In this document: in pieces, positions 23,339 through 33,458 of the stretch | Position numbering within the stretch: position 1 is the first letter of the stretch | Layout of the letters: the number at the start of each line of letters is the position of its first letter | Assembly: GCA_037039685.1 (NCBI GenBank) | Contig: JAWNGF010000001.1 | Span: forward strand, 9,362,001 to 9,426,000 | From: Ceratobasidium sp. AG-K | Lineage: Eukaryota > Basidiomycota > Agaricomycetes > Cantharellales > Ceratobasidiaceae | DNA: 64,000 bases | Reading direction: 5' to 3' | Program-made: the position numbers and the translations under genes | Notes under the pieces: model-generated | What the model saw: only the letters and a program-made list of their open reading frames with translations | The model's database searches: none | What the model was told of the DNA's origin: nothing

Positions 23339-24704
23339 CTATTTGATAAACGCAGACGATTGAGAAATAAAAAGCATGATGGCCGAAAGGCCCTCAGCTT
23401 TGCCAAATAAGGCGTTGAAGGATAGAAACGAGGAGGCCTTGTGCAGGATCCTACGCTCGTTGTCGTGACGTGGGCAATCAATTAAGATGTGCCGTACCGT
23501 TTGTACCCCCACCTCGCCACAAGGGCAGCCGGTGTCCTCCGAGGATACAAAGCGTTGGTAGTACTCGCCAAAGAACCCATGACCAAGAATGGCCTGAGCA
23601 AATCGGGTGAGAGCCAAGCGGGGAGCTTTGGCTATGGATGGGGCGTGGAACAAGGGGTGGAGCTTCCAAGTGGGGGATCGAGGGAGTGTATGGAGTACGT
23701 GGTCGGAACGCCGCAAGGCATTCCAGGACCGGGTCCAATCCCTGACCGCCTGAGTCTTAGAGCGAGCCCGAGCCCAGGTTATGGTGTGGTGGAAGAAGGG
23801 GGTAGGGGGCGCAAGTCCACCCTGTTCAGCTAGAGTGTCGGCGCGTTTGTTACCAGCGATGCCAGTGTGACCGGGGACCCAAAGGATCTCGACCAAAGCG
23901 TTAGGATGGCGAGTGAGAAAGTCATCGATCGCCTTGCGGAAGACGATTGAGGCGCTCTGGCATGAATGACGGGATAGATTGGCGATGGTCTGGATGGCGG
24001 CAATATTATCGACGCAGAACACGAGCTTGGGAGGGGCTGGAACAGAAGCAATGGCGTTAGCCGAGAATGCAGCGGACGCAAGTGCCCACATCTCCGCGTC
24101 ATAGACTTCAGCCTTGCGGCCTAAGCCCAGACACTTGGCCTTGATCTCGTGACCAAACCAGTTAATGGAGTACCTGGACCCGACACGACTGATACCGCAG
24201 ATGACACGCTTGGACCCATCTGAGTAGCAGACTAGAGAACCGTTGGAATCGGCTGACCCGATGCGATTCAGCTGCTCCGAGACGAATGCCTTGTGTTCTT
24301 CCTTGGTGACGTTGAGCTTGGGTATGTGCACAGAGAGTCGATCGCCCCAGGGGTGTGGGGAATCCCAGGGTGCAACGAGATAAGGGATAATGTGTTTGGC
24401 ATCGGGGTGTGACATACCAGCAAGTCGGTGGATGATGGTGGGTTGGGCAAGGTTTGGCCGTTGAGGGTGAGGAACCTCCAGGTTGTGAGTGTCCCAGGAT
24501 TCAGGCAGACATTGGGCGAGTTGGGATGCAGGTGGGAGCATGCGGAGACGGTTTGCAACATTCTCGGAAAGGCAATGCAGTGCAAGGGGGATGGGTAGGA
24601 TGGAGGCAAGATGTTCCATGGCAGAGACTGGGGATGTCCTGAAAGCACCAAGTAGCCAGCAAAGACCGACATTTTGGGCTTTGATGAGTGGTTTATACAG
24701 ATAG
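23339..24704 (-). pseudogene. LINE ORF, 3' portion (RNase H and terminal zinc motif)
   Basis: About 455 codons without a stop. The RNase H catalytic set D-E-D plus the H/D of GHTGIAGNKRAD is complete, so this half looks recently active. The frame that enters from 24704 continues that of 31661-31967 across the chromovirus insertion (...TETRQT|YLYKPLIK...). The Met-like start of the open frame lies inside the LTR and is not biological. Confidence 0.85.
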
Positions 24705-24709
24705 GTTTG
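24705..24709. repeat. Chromovirus target-site duplication, left copy
   Basis: gtttg, repeated at 31656-31660 directly after the 3' LTR. Confidence 0.9.
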
Positions 24710-25123
24710 TGTCATGAGCTGACTAAGCTCAGACATTTTATTCTGATTTTATATCTTTTTTTCCGAACACTTTCCTTTTTTGGTACAAATGTCCTCTGGC
24801 GCTTAACTTGTATCATGTGATGTATTTGTCTTTTCATTTGATATTGGTGTTGATTCCGGAACTTCCAGAATGTCGAGTCATGTCTCTTATCTCACTTATC
24901 ATCGGTTGTACTCGGCTTTCCCACACTGATAAATGATGACGTGGCACTGATCCCTCATGTATATAAACCCAGAGGTCAAGCCGGTTAACGACAAGGCTTG
25001 ACCTCCTTTCCACTAGGACTTGCTTAAATCAAATCCTCTTACTATCACTACTCCTTGGGTTCTAAGACTTGTCTAAGTCGAACCCCTTAACCTTTACATA
25101 CCTAATTGACCCAAGTCGGGACA
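24710..25123 (+). repeat. 5' LTR
   Basis: 414 bp with TGTC...GACA ends. It contains TATATAAA at 24960-24967 and the predicted RNA start near 24991-24994. A hairpin pairs aggtcaagcc (24973-24982) with ggcttgacct (24995-25004). Confidence 0.95.
24960..24967 (+). promoter_or_regulatory. TATA box in the 5' LTR
   Basis: TATATAAA. The position about 30 bp downstream (24991-24994) is exactly where the segment complementary to the PBS begins, which supports it as the transcription start. The 3' LTR has the same box at 31492-31499. Confidence 0.75.
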
Positions 25124-25125
25124 TT

Positions 25126-25137
25126 AGGTCAAGCCTT
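25126..25137 (+). promoter_or_regulatory. Primer-binding site, self-complementary to the RNA 5' end
   Basis: aggtcaagcctt lies 2 nt after the LTR. Its exact 12-nt complement is AAGGCTTGACCT at 24993-25004 in the R region, about 33 nt after the TATA box start. No match to the 3' end of the usual initiator tRNA is apparent. This is the arrangement of Tf1-type self-primed reverse transcription. Confidence 0.75.
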
Positions 25138-25609
25138 TTTAAAAGCATCAGCCTTAAAAGCTCCTGCTTTTCCACCAAGTAGATAGAACATACACGGGAA
25201 AACGGGCATAGTACAACGGACAAAGAGCTATACTTGATATAGACCAGTAGTCCCACGTCGCTATACGCTGTCAGTGAACCCAATTGTTATCCTCTTTCGG
25301 GTCATAGTGGCTTTAGTCAGCTAAATACACCCTTACTCTGTTATACACTGTCGCTATCACGCCCACCCAAGGCTGTTGATAACCGATAAGATCAGATAAG
25401 GAGTATATAAAGCAAAAGCTTAGCGTCTAGCACCCTTCACATCCAAATCAACATCTTGAGGAAGCCAGATCCTCTCAAGCAAAACTGGAAAGTGGTCGGA
25501 GCACCACCCAAGTTAACACTCTCATCCATCAAGAACCACATCAACTTGTCGTTTCCATCAGTACGCACTAAAAAGGAACTAATTAGTAGCTAACTAATTA
25601 ACCTTAAAA
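25138..25609 (+). other. Chromovirus leader with a second TATA-like box
   Basis: 472 bp without a start codon that opens a long frame. TATATAAA occurs again at about 25405-25412 (context aggagtatataaagc). It could be a second promoter for the ORFs downstream, or chance. Confidence 0.4.
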
Positions 25610-26421
25610 GTGTTCCCCGCATTTTTTAGCCTCTGCAAAGCAGTCTTTAGACTAAAAGATTTCGTACTTGACCTAGACACCAAAGTCGACGAATTGAACA
25701 GTCGAATTGAGGTACTAGAAGAAGATCAAGTCGAACAAGCAGAGGATTTAAGGGTCAAACGTACCAGAAACGACAAAAACCACAATCAACTCAAAGCCGA
25801 CTATCAAGCTCTTCATTCAAGGCTCGAGTTCATTGAAATAAACCTTGACAACACAAACAAGCAACAAGCCGATCAAGATCGCGTCCAAAGCATAAATTTA
25901 GCTGACACCAATATCGAAGTCGAGCGCTTGCAAGAACAAACCCGTGTCCTGATCAAAAATTGCAACCAACTTATTAAAATCCAAGAAAAACACACTCGAA
26001 AGGTCGAAAACCTCATCAACAACAACAAACGTCAGTGGCGTACTATTGAGACCCTTAAAGACAAAATCAAGGGCAAATACTGTCATCTTGCAGCAGAAGT
26101 GCGTATTCCTATTAACCAGGATTACCGCCTTCTAAATCACCTTAATACCATCGCACCCAACCCTTTTCAGTGGGACCAAGAATTCAACTCACACAGGAAC
26201 AACACAGGGAACAGCTTAGACTAGAGTCCCTAAAACTCTTTATTGAAGACGTTCATCGTAACTACATATACAAACAGTACGACAAACTAGGAGTAATCAA
26301 CGTGTTGTTCTTGGAAGACGAAAATCTTGAATTGATATTTTTGAGGAGTTTGCGCATCATTAAAGACAGAAGGGTTCGAAAAAGAATCCGTGATATTTTG
26401 TACGGCCTCGGATCCCAATAA
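25610..26421 (+). CDS. Chromovirus ORF upstream of gag: coiled-coil protein, no ATG, internal frame change
   Basis: A 204-codon open frame (25610-26224) is rich in Lys, Glu, Asn and Leu with a heptad pattern (LDTKVDELNSRIEVLEEDQV...). A second frame (26170-26421) continues with LKLFIEDVHRNYIYKQYDKL. Neither frame contains an ATG; the nominal first codons are GTG. The two overlap near 26170-26224, suggesting a single ancestral reading broken by a frameshift, or recoding. I do not know such a protein in other chromoviruses. It may be an accessory or captured ORF, or a vestige. Confidence 0.4.
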
Positions 26422-26444
26422 ATCTACTTTTTCCCCGCTCCAAT

Positions 26445-27797
26445 ATGTCGAGGGCCCCATCACCTAGTCAAGGGGGATTTACCCAAATTTCAGCAACATC
26501 CGGACCCGATGTAGTTGCACATGCAATCAATGCCTTAATAGACAAAGTGCAAAAAATTAACGGTCATATTAATGCCTTAAATGGTATCACCTCTACCCTA
26601 GAACAGGGAATCAACAATAACGTTGCAGATATCCTTGCAATCCAAGGTCAAACTGCACAAATTGCACCCCTTCACCAATTAATGAATGCGGTGTCTCAGT
26701 CACTTGCAAACCTGGGTGCAACACCCTCCACCACTGCGTCAACAACCACCCCAGGATACAAACTCAAAATGCATCCCCCAGAAGAATTTTCTGGAGATGT
26801 AGATAAATTTGATGAGTTTAAGTCGCAATGTACTTTGTACATAAATCATACATCCCCACAAGCAACCACAGAACAAAAAATCACTTATATTATGGGTTAT
26901 TGCAAGGGGCCTGCGTATGTATGGATGCAACCTGGAATTGATGTAGATACGGCAAGAAGGGGAGCAACAAATTGGCTACACGACATGGATGAATTCTGGA
27001 ACAAAATGCAAGCTAGGTTCGGCGATGTTCACAAGATTGACCGATATAGACAACTATACAAGAAATTGATCCAGAAGAACTCTGTCCAAGATTATCTACG
27101 AGACTTTGTCACTTATTCATCGGTACTCGGGTACACTGATCGAGTACTTTGTGATGATTTCTATGACGGTCTTAAAGATGAAATCAAGATGGCCATGGTG
27201 TCACAGAACTTTAAACCCCATGAAGCAACAAGGACATTCAACCAAGTTCGCGAAAGAGCTCTGGAAATTGACTCCACAATAAATGCCATTAATGCACCAA
27301 AGAAATTGCAAAGCCCACAAACCAGCACTTCGAAACAAACTACTTCCAAGACAGCCACAAACACTCCAAACACCTCACTGGGTCAAAGATTCAACATAAA
27401 CGATCGTGTCTTTATGTCAAAACCTACAGGGGGGGTGCAATACGGCAAAATCTCAAGCATTACCAGAAACGCCAAAGGCCGTCCAGTTCCACAGATCTCC
27501 TGGGACGATGGAACAAAAGGAAATGTCCCTTTTGGAGCGATTCAAAAAGACACCCAAACCACTACCTTCAACGCTCCTATCATTCAAACACCCAAATCGT
27601 CCACTCCTGCTAAAGACCCTAATGCAATGGATCTTGATGGAAAAGGAAAGGGACCAATGATTTGCTTCACCTGCGGCGGCAAGGGACACTCAGCAAGAGT
27701 CTGTCCTTCCAAGAACACAGCCTCAGGGTTTGAAGCTCAGATCGAAGAAATCTCTTCAGACGTCGAATTGGGAAAAGATGTCACCAAGGCTTATTAA
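26445..27797 (+). CDS. gag: Gag polyprotein
   Basis: 450 codons from ATG 26445. The N-terminal third is helical and Gln/Asn-rich. The middle carries the Ty3-type capsid region (FSGDVDKFDEFKSQCTLYI, then WLHDMDEFWNKM and YRQLYKKLIQKNSVQDYL). Near the C-terminus a short Tudor/KOW-like stretch (VQYGKISSITRNAKG) precedes one CCHC knuckle, CFTCGGKGHSARVC. It packages RNA and forms the particle. A GGGAAAA slippery site lies 19 nt before the stop codon. Confidence 0.93.
   Translation: MSRAPSPSQGGFTQISATSGPDVVAHAINALIDKVQKINGHINALNGITSTLEQGINNNVADILAIQGQTAQIAPLHQLMNAVSQSLANLGATPSTTASTTTPGYKLKMHPPEEFSGDVDKFDEFKSQCTLYINHTSPQATTEQKITYIMGYCKGPAYVWMQPGIDVDTARRGATNWLHDMDEFWNKMQARFGDVHKIDRYRQLYKKLIQKNSVQDYLRDFVTYSSVLGYTDRVLCDDFYDGLKDEIKMAMVSQNFKPHEATRTFNQVRERALEIDSTINAINAPKKLQSPQTSTSKQTTSKTATNTPNTSLGQRFNINDRVFMSKPTGGVQYGKISSITRNAKGRPVPQISWDDGTKGNVPFGAIQKDTQTTTFNAPIIQTPKSSTPAKDPNAMDLDGKGKGPMICFTCGGKGHSARVCPSKNTASGFEAQIEEISSDVELGKDVTKAY
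27770..27776 (+). promoter_or_regulatory. Candidate -1 ribosomal frameshift site GGGAAAA
   Basis: In the gag frame the codons are TTG GGA AAA, so the heptamer fits X-XXY-YYZ. Slipping back one base leads into a frame with no stop that reaches the pol ATG (27833) and continues to 31231. Downstream, CACC (27782-27785) can pair with GGTG (27811-27814), enclosing GGCT/AGCC, which makes a possible stimulatory stem. Confidence 0.7.
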
Positions 27798-30700
27798 GGA
27801 GCCAAGTACTCGGTGATATATTAGCTAGTAATATGGATGAGCTAGAAATCATGTCAATATCAAATGAAAACCAATTATACCTTGATTTCACTGCTCATCC
27901 ACTAGCTACGGCTCCTGATTCTAAGTCAGTTAACAGATCAAAAAAATTCTCTGGACAAGCACTCCTTGATTGCGGCGCAACCTCCTGTTTCATCAACCCT
28001 TCCCTAGCAAAAGAGGCAAACCTTCCCCTTTTTCAACACGAAAAACCAAAGACTCTGCGAGTTATAGACGGGCGAGAAGTTTTGTCTGGAAAAGTCACCC
28101 ACTATACCAAATTTAAACTTGTCATGGGAACACATTCCAGCGAAATAGAATGTCATGTCACAAACATTGGAAGACACCCCATTGTACTCGGGATGTCATG
28201 GCTCAAGAAACATAACCCACAAATTAATTGGAAAAATAGGACAATCGCATACACAAGCGAATTCTGCTCAAAAAACTGCCTAGAAATTCCATCTACACTC
28301 CAAATTGCAGCCGAAACTACACTACCAGAGGAATACAAAGAGTTCGCAGATGTATTCGACGAGTCCAGATTAGAAGAACTCCCACCTCACAGGCCAACTG
28401 ACATTACGCTCGACCTCCTACCAGAAGCTAAACTAAAGCACGGCCCTATTTACAAAACATCCCCAGCTGAAGACAAAGAAATGAAGAAAGTATTAGAAAC
28501 CCTTGTCCGAAGGGGACACATTCAGATTTCTAAGTCTCCTTTGGCTTCACCGGTTCTATTTGTCAAAAAACCACATCCAGAAGATCCAAACAACCCAGAG
28601 TTACGCTTTTGCGTTGACTACAGATATGTGAATTCGCTATGCAAATTCAACACAAGCGGAATACCTCTACTGGACCAATGGTTAAGGGCCCTGGAAGGAT
28701 TTGTCATTGGCACCACTCTAGACTTGGCACAGGGATTCCATCAAACCCAAATAGCAGCAGGCCATGAATGGAAAACAGCATTCAAAACTCAATACGGCAT
28801 GTATGAATGGAAAGTCATGCCCTTTGGTCTCAAAAACGCTCCATCAAGCTTCCAGTCCCTAATGAACTCTATATTCAGGGACATTATGGGGGTTTTTGTA
28901 CTCGTATACATTGATGATATCTTTGTTTTTTCCAAACAAGTCGAAGATCATCCAGGACATGTGAAAGAGGTGCTAAGAAGACTAAGGGAACACAAGTTGA
29001 TTGCAAAATTGAGGAAATGCAAGTTCCACCAAACCAAACTGGACTGGGTAGGACTGGTCATTTCCAATAAAGGAATCGAAACGGATCAGGAAAAGGTCAC
29101 GGCGGCTATGAATTGGAAAGCACCGAAGAATGTCAAACAAGTTCAAGAGTTCCTAGGATTCGTCAATTTCTATCAAAGATTCATTCAAGACTTTGCTGGC
29201 AAAGCCAGACCTCTATATAACCTACTCAAGAAGGATCAAAAGTGGCAGTGGACAAGTAAAGAACAGGAGGCCATGAATGCACTAAAAGAAGCTCTTAAGG
29301 TGGCACCTGTAATGATGCAGCCCGATCAAAATAAGGAATTTTTTCTCGAAACAGATGCGTCGGGATTTGCCACAGGAGCAGTTTTATCTCAGAAGGATGA
29401 AGAAGGGAAATTACACCCTGTAGCTTTTCTTTCTAAATCACTAAATCCGGCTGAACAAAACTACGACATTTTCGACAAAGAACTATTGGCAATCATTAGG
29501 GCCTTCAAGGAATGGCGGCACCTACTTCAAGGCACAGAAAAAGCCATTCAAGTGATAACAGATCACAAAAATTTGGAATACTTCTCATCATCCAAACAAT
29601 TGAACCAACGCCAAATCCGCTGGATGAATTTCTTGGTGGACTTCAACTTCCAAATCTTGTACAGGCCAGGAAACCAAAACAAAAAAGCAGACATTCTCTT
29701 GAGGCGATATGACCTAGAACCTTTGGGGGGGGTAGAGAACCAAGTTCTCCTCAAACCAGACATTTTTATTTCGGCTATTACCCCTGACCAGGAGATTAAT
29801 GATCTAATCAGAGAAGCAATCCTTGAAGATCCCAGATTAGAGGAAGCCCACAATAAGCTGAGAAACGGAGAAAAGGTCAAAGATTGGGAATACAGAGAAG
29901 GACTCCTAATGTTCAAAGGAAAGATCTTTGTCCCCAAGGATGAAACCGTCAGAAACCTGATATTAGAATCGCGCCATGACAATATTACAGCTGGGCATCC
30001 TGGACAAGCAAGAACATTGGAATTGGTCTCAAGAACTTACTACTGGCCAACCATGAAGAAATTTGTCAACTCTTACGTGTCACACTGCGAAACATGCATT
30101 CGAGTTAAACCATCAAACCAACTCCCCACAGGACTACTGCGTCCTTTACATATTCCTGAGAGACCTTGGGAAGAGATCTCCTACGACATGATTGTAGGGC
30201 TCCCAGAATCAGAAGGATATGATGCAATCTTGACGGTGGTAGATCAGTTCTCCAAGATGGCACACTATCTCCCTTGCAAATCAACGGCCACAGCAGTAGA
30301 CATAGCCAATATCTTCATTGCAAACATTTGGAAACTTCACGGCACCCCAAAAGCAACAGTCTCGGATAGAGGATCCACTTTCAACTCAAAGTTCATTAGG
30401 CATCTGTACAAACGGTTGGATGTAAAACCCACCTTCAGCACAGCCTACCATCCAAGGACAGACGGACAGTCAGAACGGGTAAATCAAGTCGTTGAAATCT
30501 TTATCAGGGCTTTTGTCAACCATAGGCAAAACGACTGGGTGGCCCTGCTCCCTATGGCAGAATTTGCTTACAACAATGGAATCCAAGCATCCACTGGCAA
30601 AACCCCTTTCCAGATCTGCCAAGGTTTCAACCCTAGAATGAACATCGGGGAAGAATCAGATTATACTGTTCCTGAAGCTGATGCCCATGCGGAATTCCTG

Positions 30701-31231
30701 TTGAAAGGATACGACGAAGTCAAAGCCGCCCTCATTCTAGCAAATCAGTCCTACAAACACTACTTTGATAAAGGAGCCAAAGAACCAGAAGAGATAAACC
30801 CGGGAGATAAAGTCTGGCTTAATCATCAGAACATTTCCACAGACAGACCCTCAGTAAAACTCTCCCACAAAGTTTTAGGCCCTTACAAGGTAATGGAAAA
30901 AGTAGGGACTCATGCCTTTAGACTGGAATTACCAAAATCAATGAAGATTCATCCTGTTTTCCATGTCATGCTGCTCAAGAAATTCCACTCTGATCCCCAT
31001 GGCCGCGAACCCGCTCAACCACCCCCTATTGTCACACAAGAAGGAGAAGAAGAGTGGGAAGTCGAAGAGATCCTTAATTCCAAAAAAATACGCCGTCAAC
31101 TCCACTATTACGTCAAGTGGAAAGGATACTCTCATGCAGACAACTCTTGGCAATCAAAGGAAGATCTCAAGAACGCTCCTGAACTGGTTGATAAATTTCA
31201 CAAACTCCACCCCACCGCGCCAGGCCCTTAG
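27777..31231 (+). CDS. pol: Pol polyprotein (protease, RT, RNase H, integrase, chromodomain)
   Basis: The frame is open from the slippery site; the first ATG is at 27833 (1132 aa from there). Protease: LLDCGATSCFIN. RT: FCVDYRYVN, LDLAQGFHQ, MPFGLKNAPSSFQ and catalytic YIDDIFVFS. RNase H: ETDASGFATGAVLSQ, IFDKELLAI and TDHKNLEYF. Integrase: an H2C2 zinc motif (HDNITAGHPG...HCETC), then the DDE core seen as YDMIVGLPE...VVDQFSKM, VSDRGSTFNS and YHPRTDGQSERVNQ. The C-terminus holds GPYKVMEKVG and a chromodomain, EWEVEEILNSKKIRRQLHYY followed by VKWKGYSHADNSW. Chromodomains direct integration towards marked chromatin. No stop or visible key-residue loss, so it is probably functional. Confidence 0.95.
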
Positions 31232-31241
31232 GAGGGGGTAA
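31230..31241 (+). promoter_or_regulatory. Polypurine tract
   Basis: aggagggggtaa directly abuts the 3' LTR, the expected primer for plus-strand DNA synthesis. Confidence 0.8.
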
Positions 31242-31655
31242 TGTCATGAGCTGACTAAGCTCAGACATTTTATTCTGATTTTATATCTTTTTTTCCGAAC
31301 ACTTTCCTTTTTCGGTACAAATGTCCTCTGGCGCTTAACTTGTATCATGTGATGTATTTGTCTTTTCATTTGATATTGGTGTTGATTCCAGAACTTCCAG
31401 AATGTCGAGTCATGTCTCTTATCTCGCTTATCATTGGTTGTACTCGGCTTTCCCACACTGATAAATGATGACGTGGCACTGATCCCTCATGTATATAAAC
31501 CCAGAGGTCAAGCCGGTTAACGACAAGGCTTGACCTCCTTTCCACTAGGACTTGCTTAAATCAAATCCTCTTACTATCACTACTCCTTGGGTTCTAAGAC
31601 TTGTCTAAGTCGAACCCCTTAACCTTTACATACCTAATTGACCCAAGTCGGGACA
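31242..31655 (+). repeat. 3' LTR
   Basis: 414 bp, the same length as the 5' LTR with four visible substitutions. It is followed by the target copy gtttg. Confidence 0.95.
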
Positions 31656-31967
31656 GTTTGACGTGTCTCAGTGTACCAAAGAGGTGATCTGTATGTAAGG
31701 ACAGGCATAACGCAAGTTTTGTAGAGAAGGCGAGCATGAGCAGTGGAAATACCTTGAACACAGTTGGCAAGGATCCAAAGACTAGCAATCACCGAGAGAC
31801 CCTTCGTGGCCATCTTCTTCACATGATCCCGGAAATCAAGACGGCAATCTAAAAAGAACCCGAGCCAGCGTATGGAGGATAGTGCACAAACAATGTGGGT
31901 GGCTCCATTGGGTTGATCCAGCGTGACGTCAGGGTTGGAGGACATAGCCGCCTTGTTTTTGGCAAAG
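31656..31967 (-). pseudogene. LINE RT, central fragment
   Basis: The minus strand encodes the RT thumb region, with HFAKNKAAM, SIRWLGFFLDCRLDF, GLSVIASLWILANC and LLYKTCVMPVLTY. It links in frame to 32467-32765 on one side and 23339-24704 on the other once the inserted elements are left out. Confidence 0.85.
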
Positions 31968-31972
31968 TGCAC

Positions 31973-32461
31973 TGTCGCAACCTGCTAAGTAGTAGAGTTG
32001 ACGACTGCTAATCGCCTTGTTGACCGTGAGCGATAAGTCTAAGTAGACTAAATTGCTAAGGGAAATCGCTAGCTTCTAAGTAGAAATTGCTAGCTCCAAA
32101 TCCCAAGTGGCTGCTGTAGTGGCTAAGTAGCCAAGTGCCTCTTGATCACACACTGCAGGGAGAGTTGACGAGGCAAAGCAAGCTGGGGATGACCATGCTT
32201 GCAAGCCAGTATATATAGGCAAGATACAGGTGAGTCATATCTACAGGTATGAGTCACAGTACATGCCACGACCGAGTCATAAAGGGGGCTGTGTAAGGCC
32301 AGCCAATAGAAGACAGCATGAGTCATATGACTCATGGTGACACATCATCCATACACCTCACTAAACAAGGGAGAGGGCACATCTAAAGAGAAAGGGCGCT
32401 TAAGGCGCCAGTACAAGCCACGAGTCCGCAGAACAGAGAGAGAACAGGGCGGGTCACGACA
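31973..32461. mobile_element. Solo LTR, 489 bp, unrelated to the chromovirus LTR
   Basis: The ends are TGTCG...CGACA, a perfect 5-bp inverted repeat, and the element is flanked by the 5-bp target duplication tgcac (31968-31972 and 32462-32466). Removing it with one target copy restores the LINE reading frame (...KSELVH|FAKNK...). No gag or pol is present, so it is the product of LTR-LTR recombination or an isolated LTR. A TATA-like tatatata lies near 32212. Confidence 0.85.
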
Positions 32462-32466
32462 TGCAC

Positions 32467-32765
32467 AAGCTCAGACTTGGGAAGTTCAAAGGAGAGACCA
32501 AGACGAGAGAGGACATCAGAGACAGTAGAGACAGCATTGTGTAGAGTATCACAGTTATCAGAAAAGGAATGAGAGTAGGTGAGGATGGAGAAGTCATCAA
32601 TGTAGGCTTTGGTAACAGTATTGTTGAAATGATTGAGGGCAAGAAGAACGGGAAGGGTATATATGGAACTGAGAATGGGGGAGAGTGGGGAACCTTGGGG
32701 GACACCAACCGGGGCAAGATTGATGGGATTGCAGAGATGGGAGTCAATACGGAAGCACACAGAAA
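32467..32765 (-). pseudogene. LINE RT, 5' fragment (palm)
   Basis: The minus strand shows GVPQGSPLSPILSS and YIDDFSILTYSHSF, the palm with the catalytic Asp pair. The LINE is truncated just upstream, where the right target duplication begins at 32766. Confidence 0.85.
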
Positions 32766-32779
32766 CACGTGATCGCTAC

Positions 32780-33458
32780 ACACAACCCGGCGCTTTTGTT
32801 TGATGCTCGATACAGCGTCGAGATGGTTGAGTAGGGTACGGATACGTTAGCATTAATCGACCTCTCCTGAGGCGATGCTAGCCCGTGGTAGAATTTATAT
32901 CGAGTCTGTCTCGTTTACTTTGCTAAAGTGATACCTATTTTTTCCATTTGGCTCTTAGGATGGCGAGTATAGAGACCTGGGTACTCTCCAGGGGAGCCAA
33001 CTAATACCCAGTTGCGGGAATGTTGGTTCTACATACTTGATCTTCTATGGCTACCTTCGTGGTATACACCGGCAAGCAGAGATGGGGTTTCGAGAGCGGA
33101 GCAAACATTTGGGCAGTACCGTATCGGAATTACGATACAAAGGCTACCATTCATGATTTCACTTGGTATGCTCAGCATGTCCAGTATGTTTATGCACCAC
33201 AACGCACACATAATTATTCAATATTCCATTCAATGTTCACTTCCAACATCTATTGGCCAGATATATTGCCCCCAAAAGAAATCACGTTAATTTGGTGAAG
33301 CATGCTTATCATAAGCCGCCAGACCAGAATGTTAGTCGACCGCGGAAGATCGGCCATGCACGTGACCGACCAGCTCACATGCTTCAACGGGTCCTTGAAC
33401 AAACTTATCATTATAAATTCGCTTGTATCTAGTGATGTAACTCGACCCCACCACCTTG
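32780..33458. other. Former ALDH upstream flank and ACMSD promoter region
   Basis: No gene recognised. CACGTG at 33359-33364 lies 95 bp before the ACMSD start. The left part was next to the ALDH promoter before the LINE inserted. Confidence 0.5.
33359..33364. promoter_or_regulatory. CACGTG box upstream of ACMSD
   Basis: Context gCACGTGacc, 95 bp upstream of the start codon. Confidence 0.45.

Larger units (their letters stand above)
24710..31655 (+). mobile_element. Complete Ty3/gypsy chromovirus, 6946 bp
   Basis: The order is 5' LTR, self-primer PBS, leader, a coiled-coil ORF, gag, pol (PR-RT-RNase H-IN-chromodomain), polypurine tract and 3' LTR, flanked by gtttg target duplications. The two LTRs (both 414 bp, TGTCATGAGC...GTCGGGACA) differ at four positions that I can see. 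Insertion is therefore recent, and gag and pol are free of stops. The C-terminal chromodomain and the self-priming signal place it near the Tf1/sushi group, by established features of that lineage. It sits inside the LINE ORF in the opposite orientation. Confidence 0.95.
23160..32765 (-). mobile_element. 5'-truncated non-LTR retrotransposon (LINE with RNase H), interrupted by two later insertions
   Basis: The element runs on the minus strand. Its poly(A) tail is the T24 run at 23160-23183 and it is bounded by 14-bp target duplications. Its own sequence is about 2.16 kb: 32462-32765, 31661-31972 and 23160-24709. The pieces read in one frame once the chromovirus and solo LTR, each with one target copy, are left out. 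Visible blocks are the RT motif GVPQGSPLSP, the active-site YIDDFS, the thumb SIRWLGFFLDCRLDFRDHV, RNase H residues (YSDGS, AEVYDAEMWAL, VDNIAAIQ, VPGHTGIAGNKRAD) and a terminal C-P-C-x(n)-H-x4-C motif (CPCGEVG...RHILIDCP). It lacks endonuclease and ORF1, typical of a truncated copy. Confidence 0.9.

Noticed and set aside
24717..24736. Apparent Met start of the 465-codon LINE frame
   Set aside because: The start lies inside the chromovirus LTR. The true frame comes from 31,661-31,967 on the other side of the insertion.
32383..32460. Continuation of the LINE RT frame (VVTRPVLSLF...)
   Set aside because: This sequence belongs to the solo LTR. The LINE frame jumps from tgcac at 32462 to 31972.
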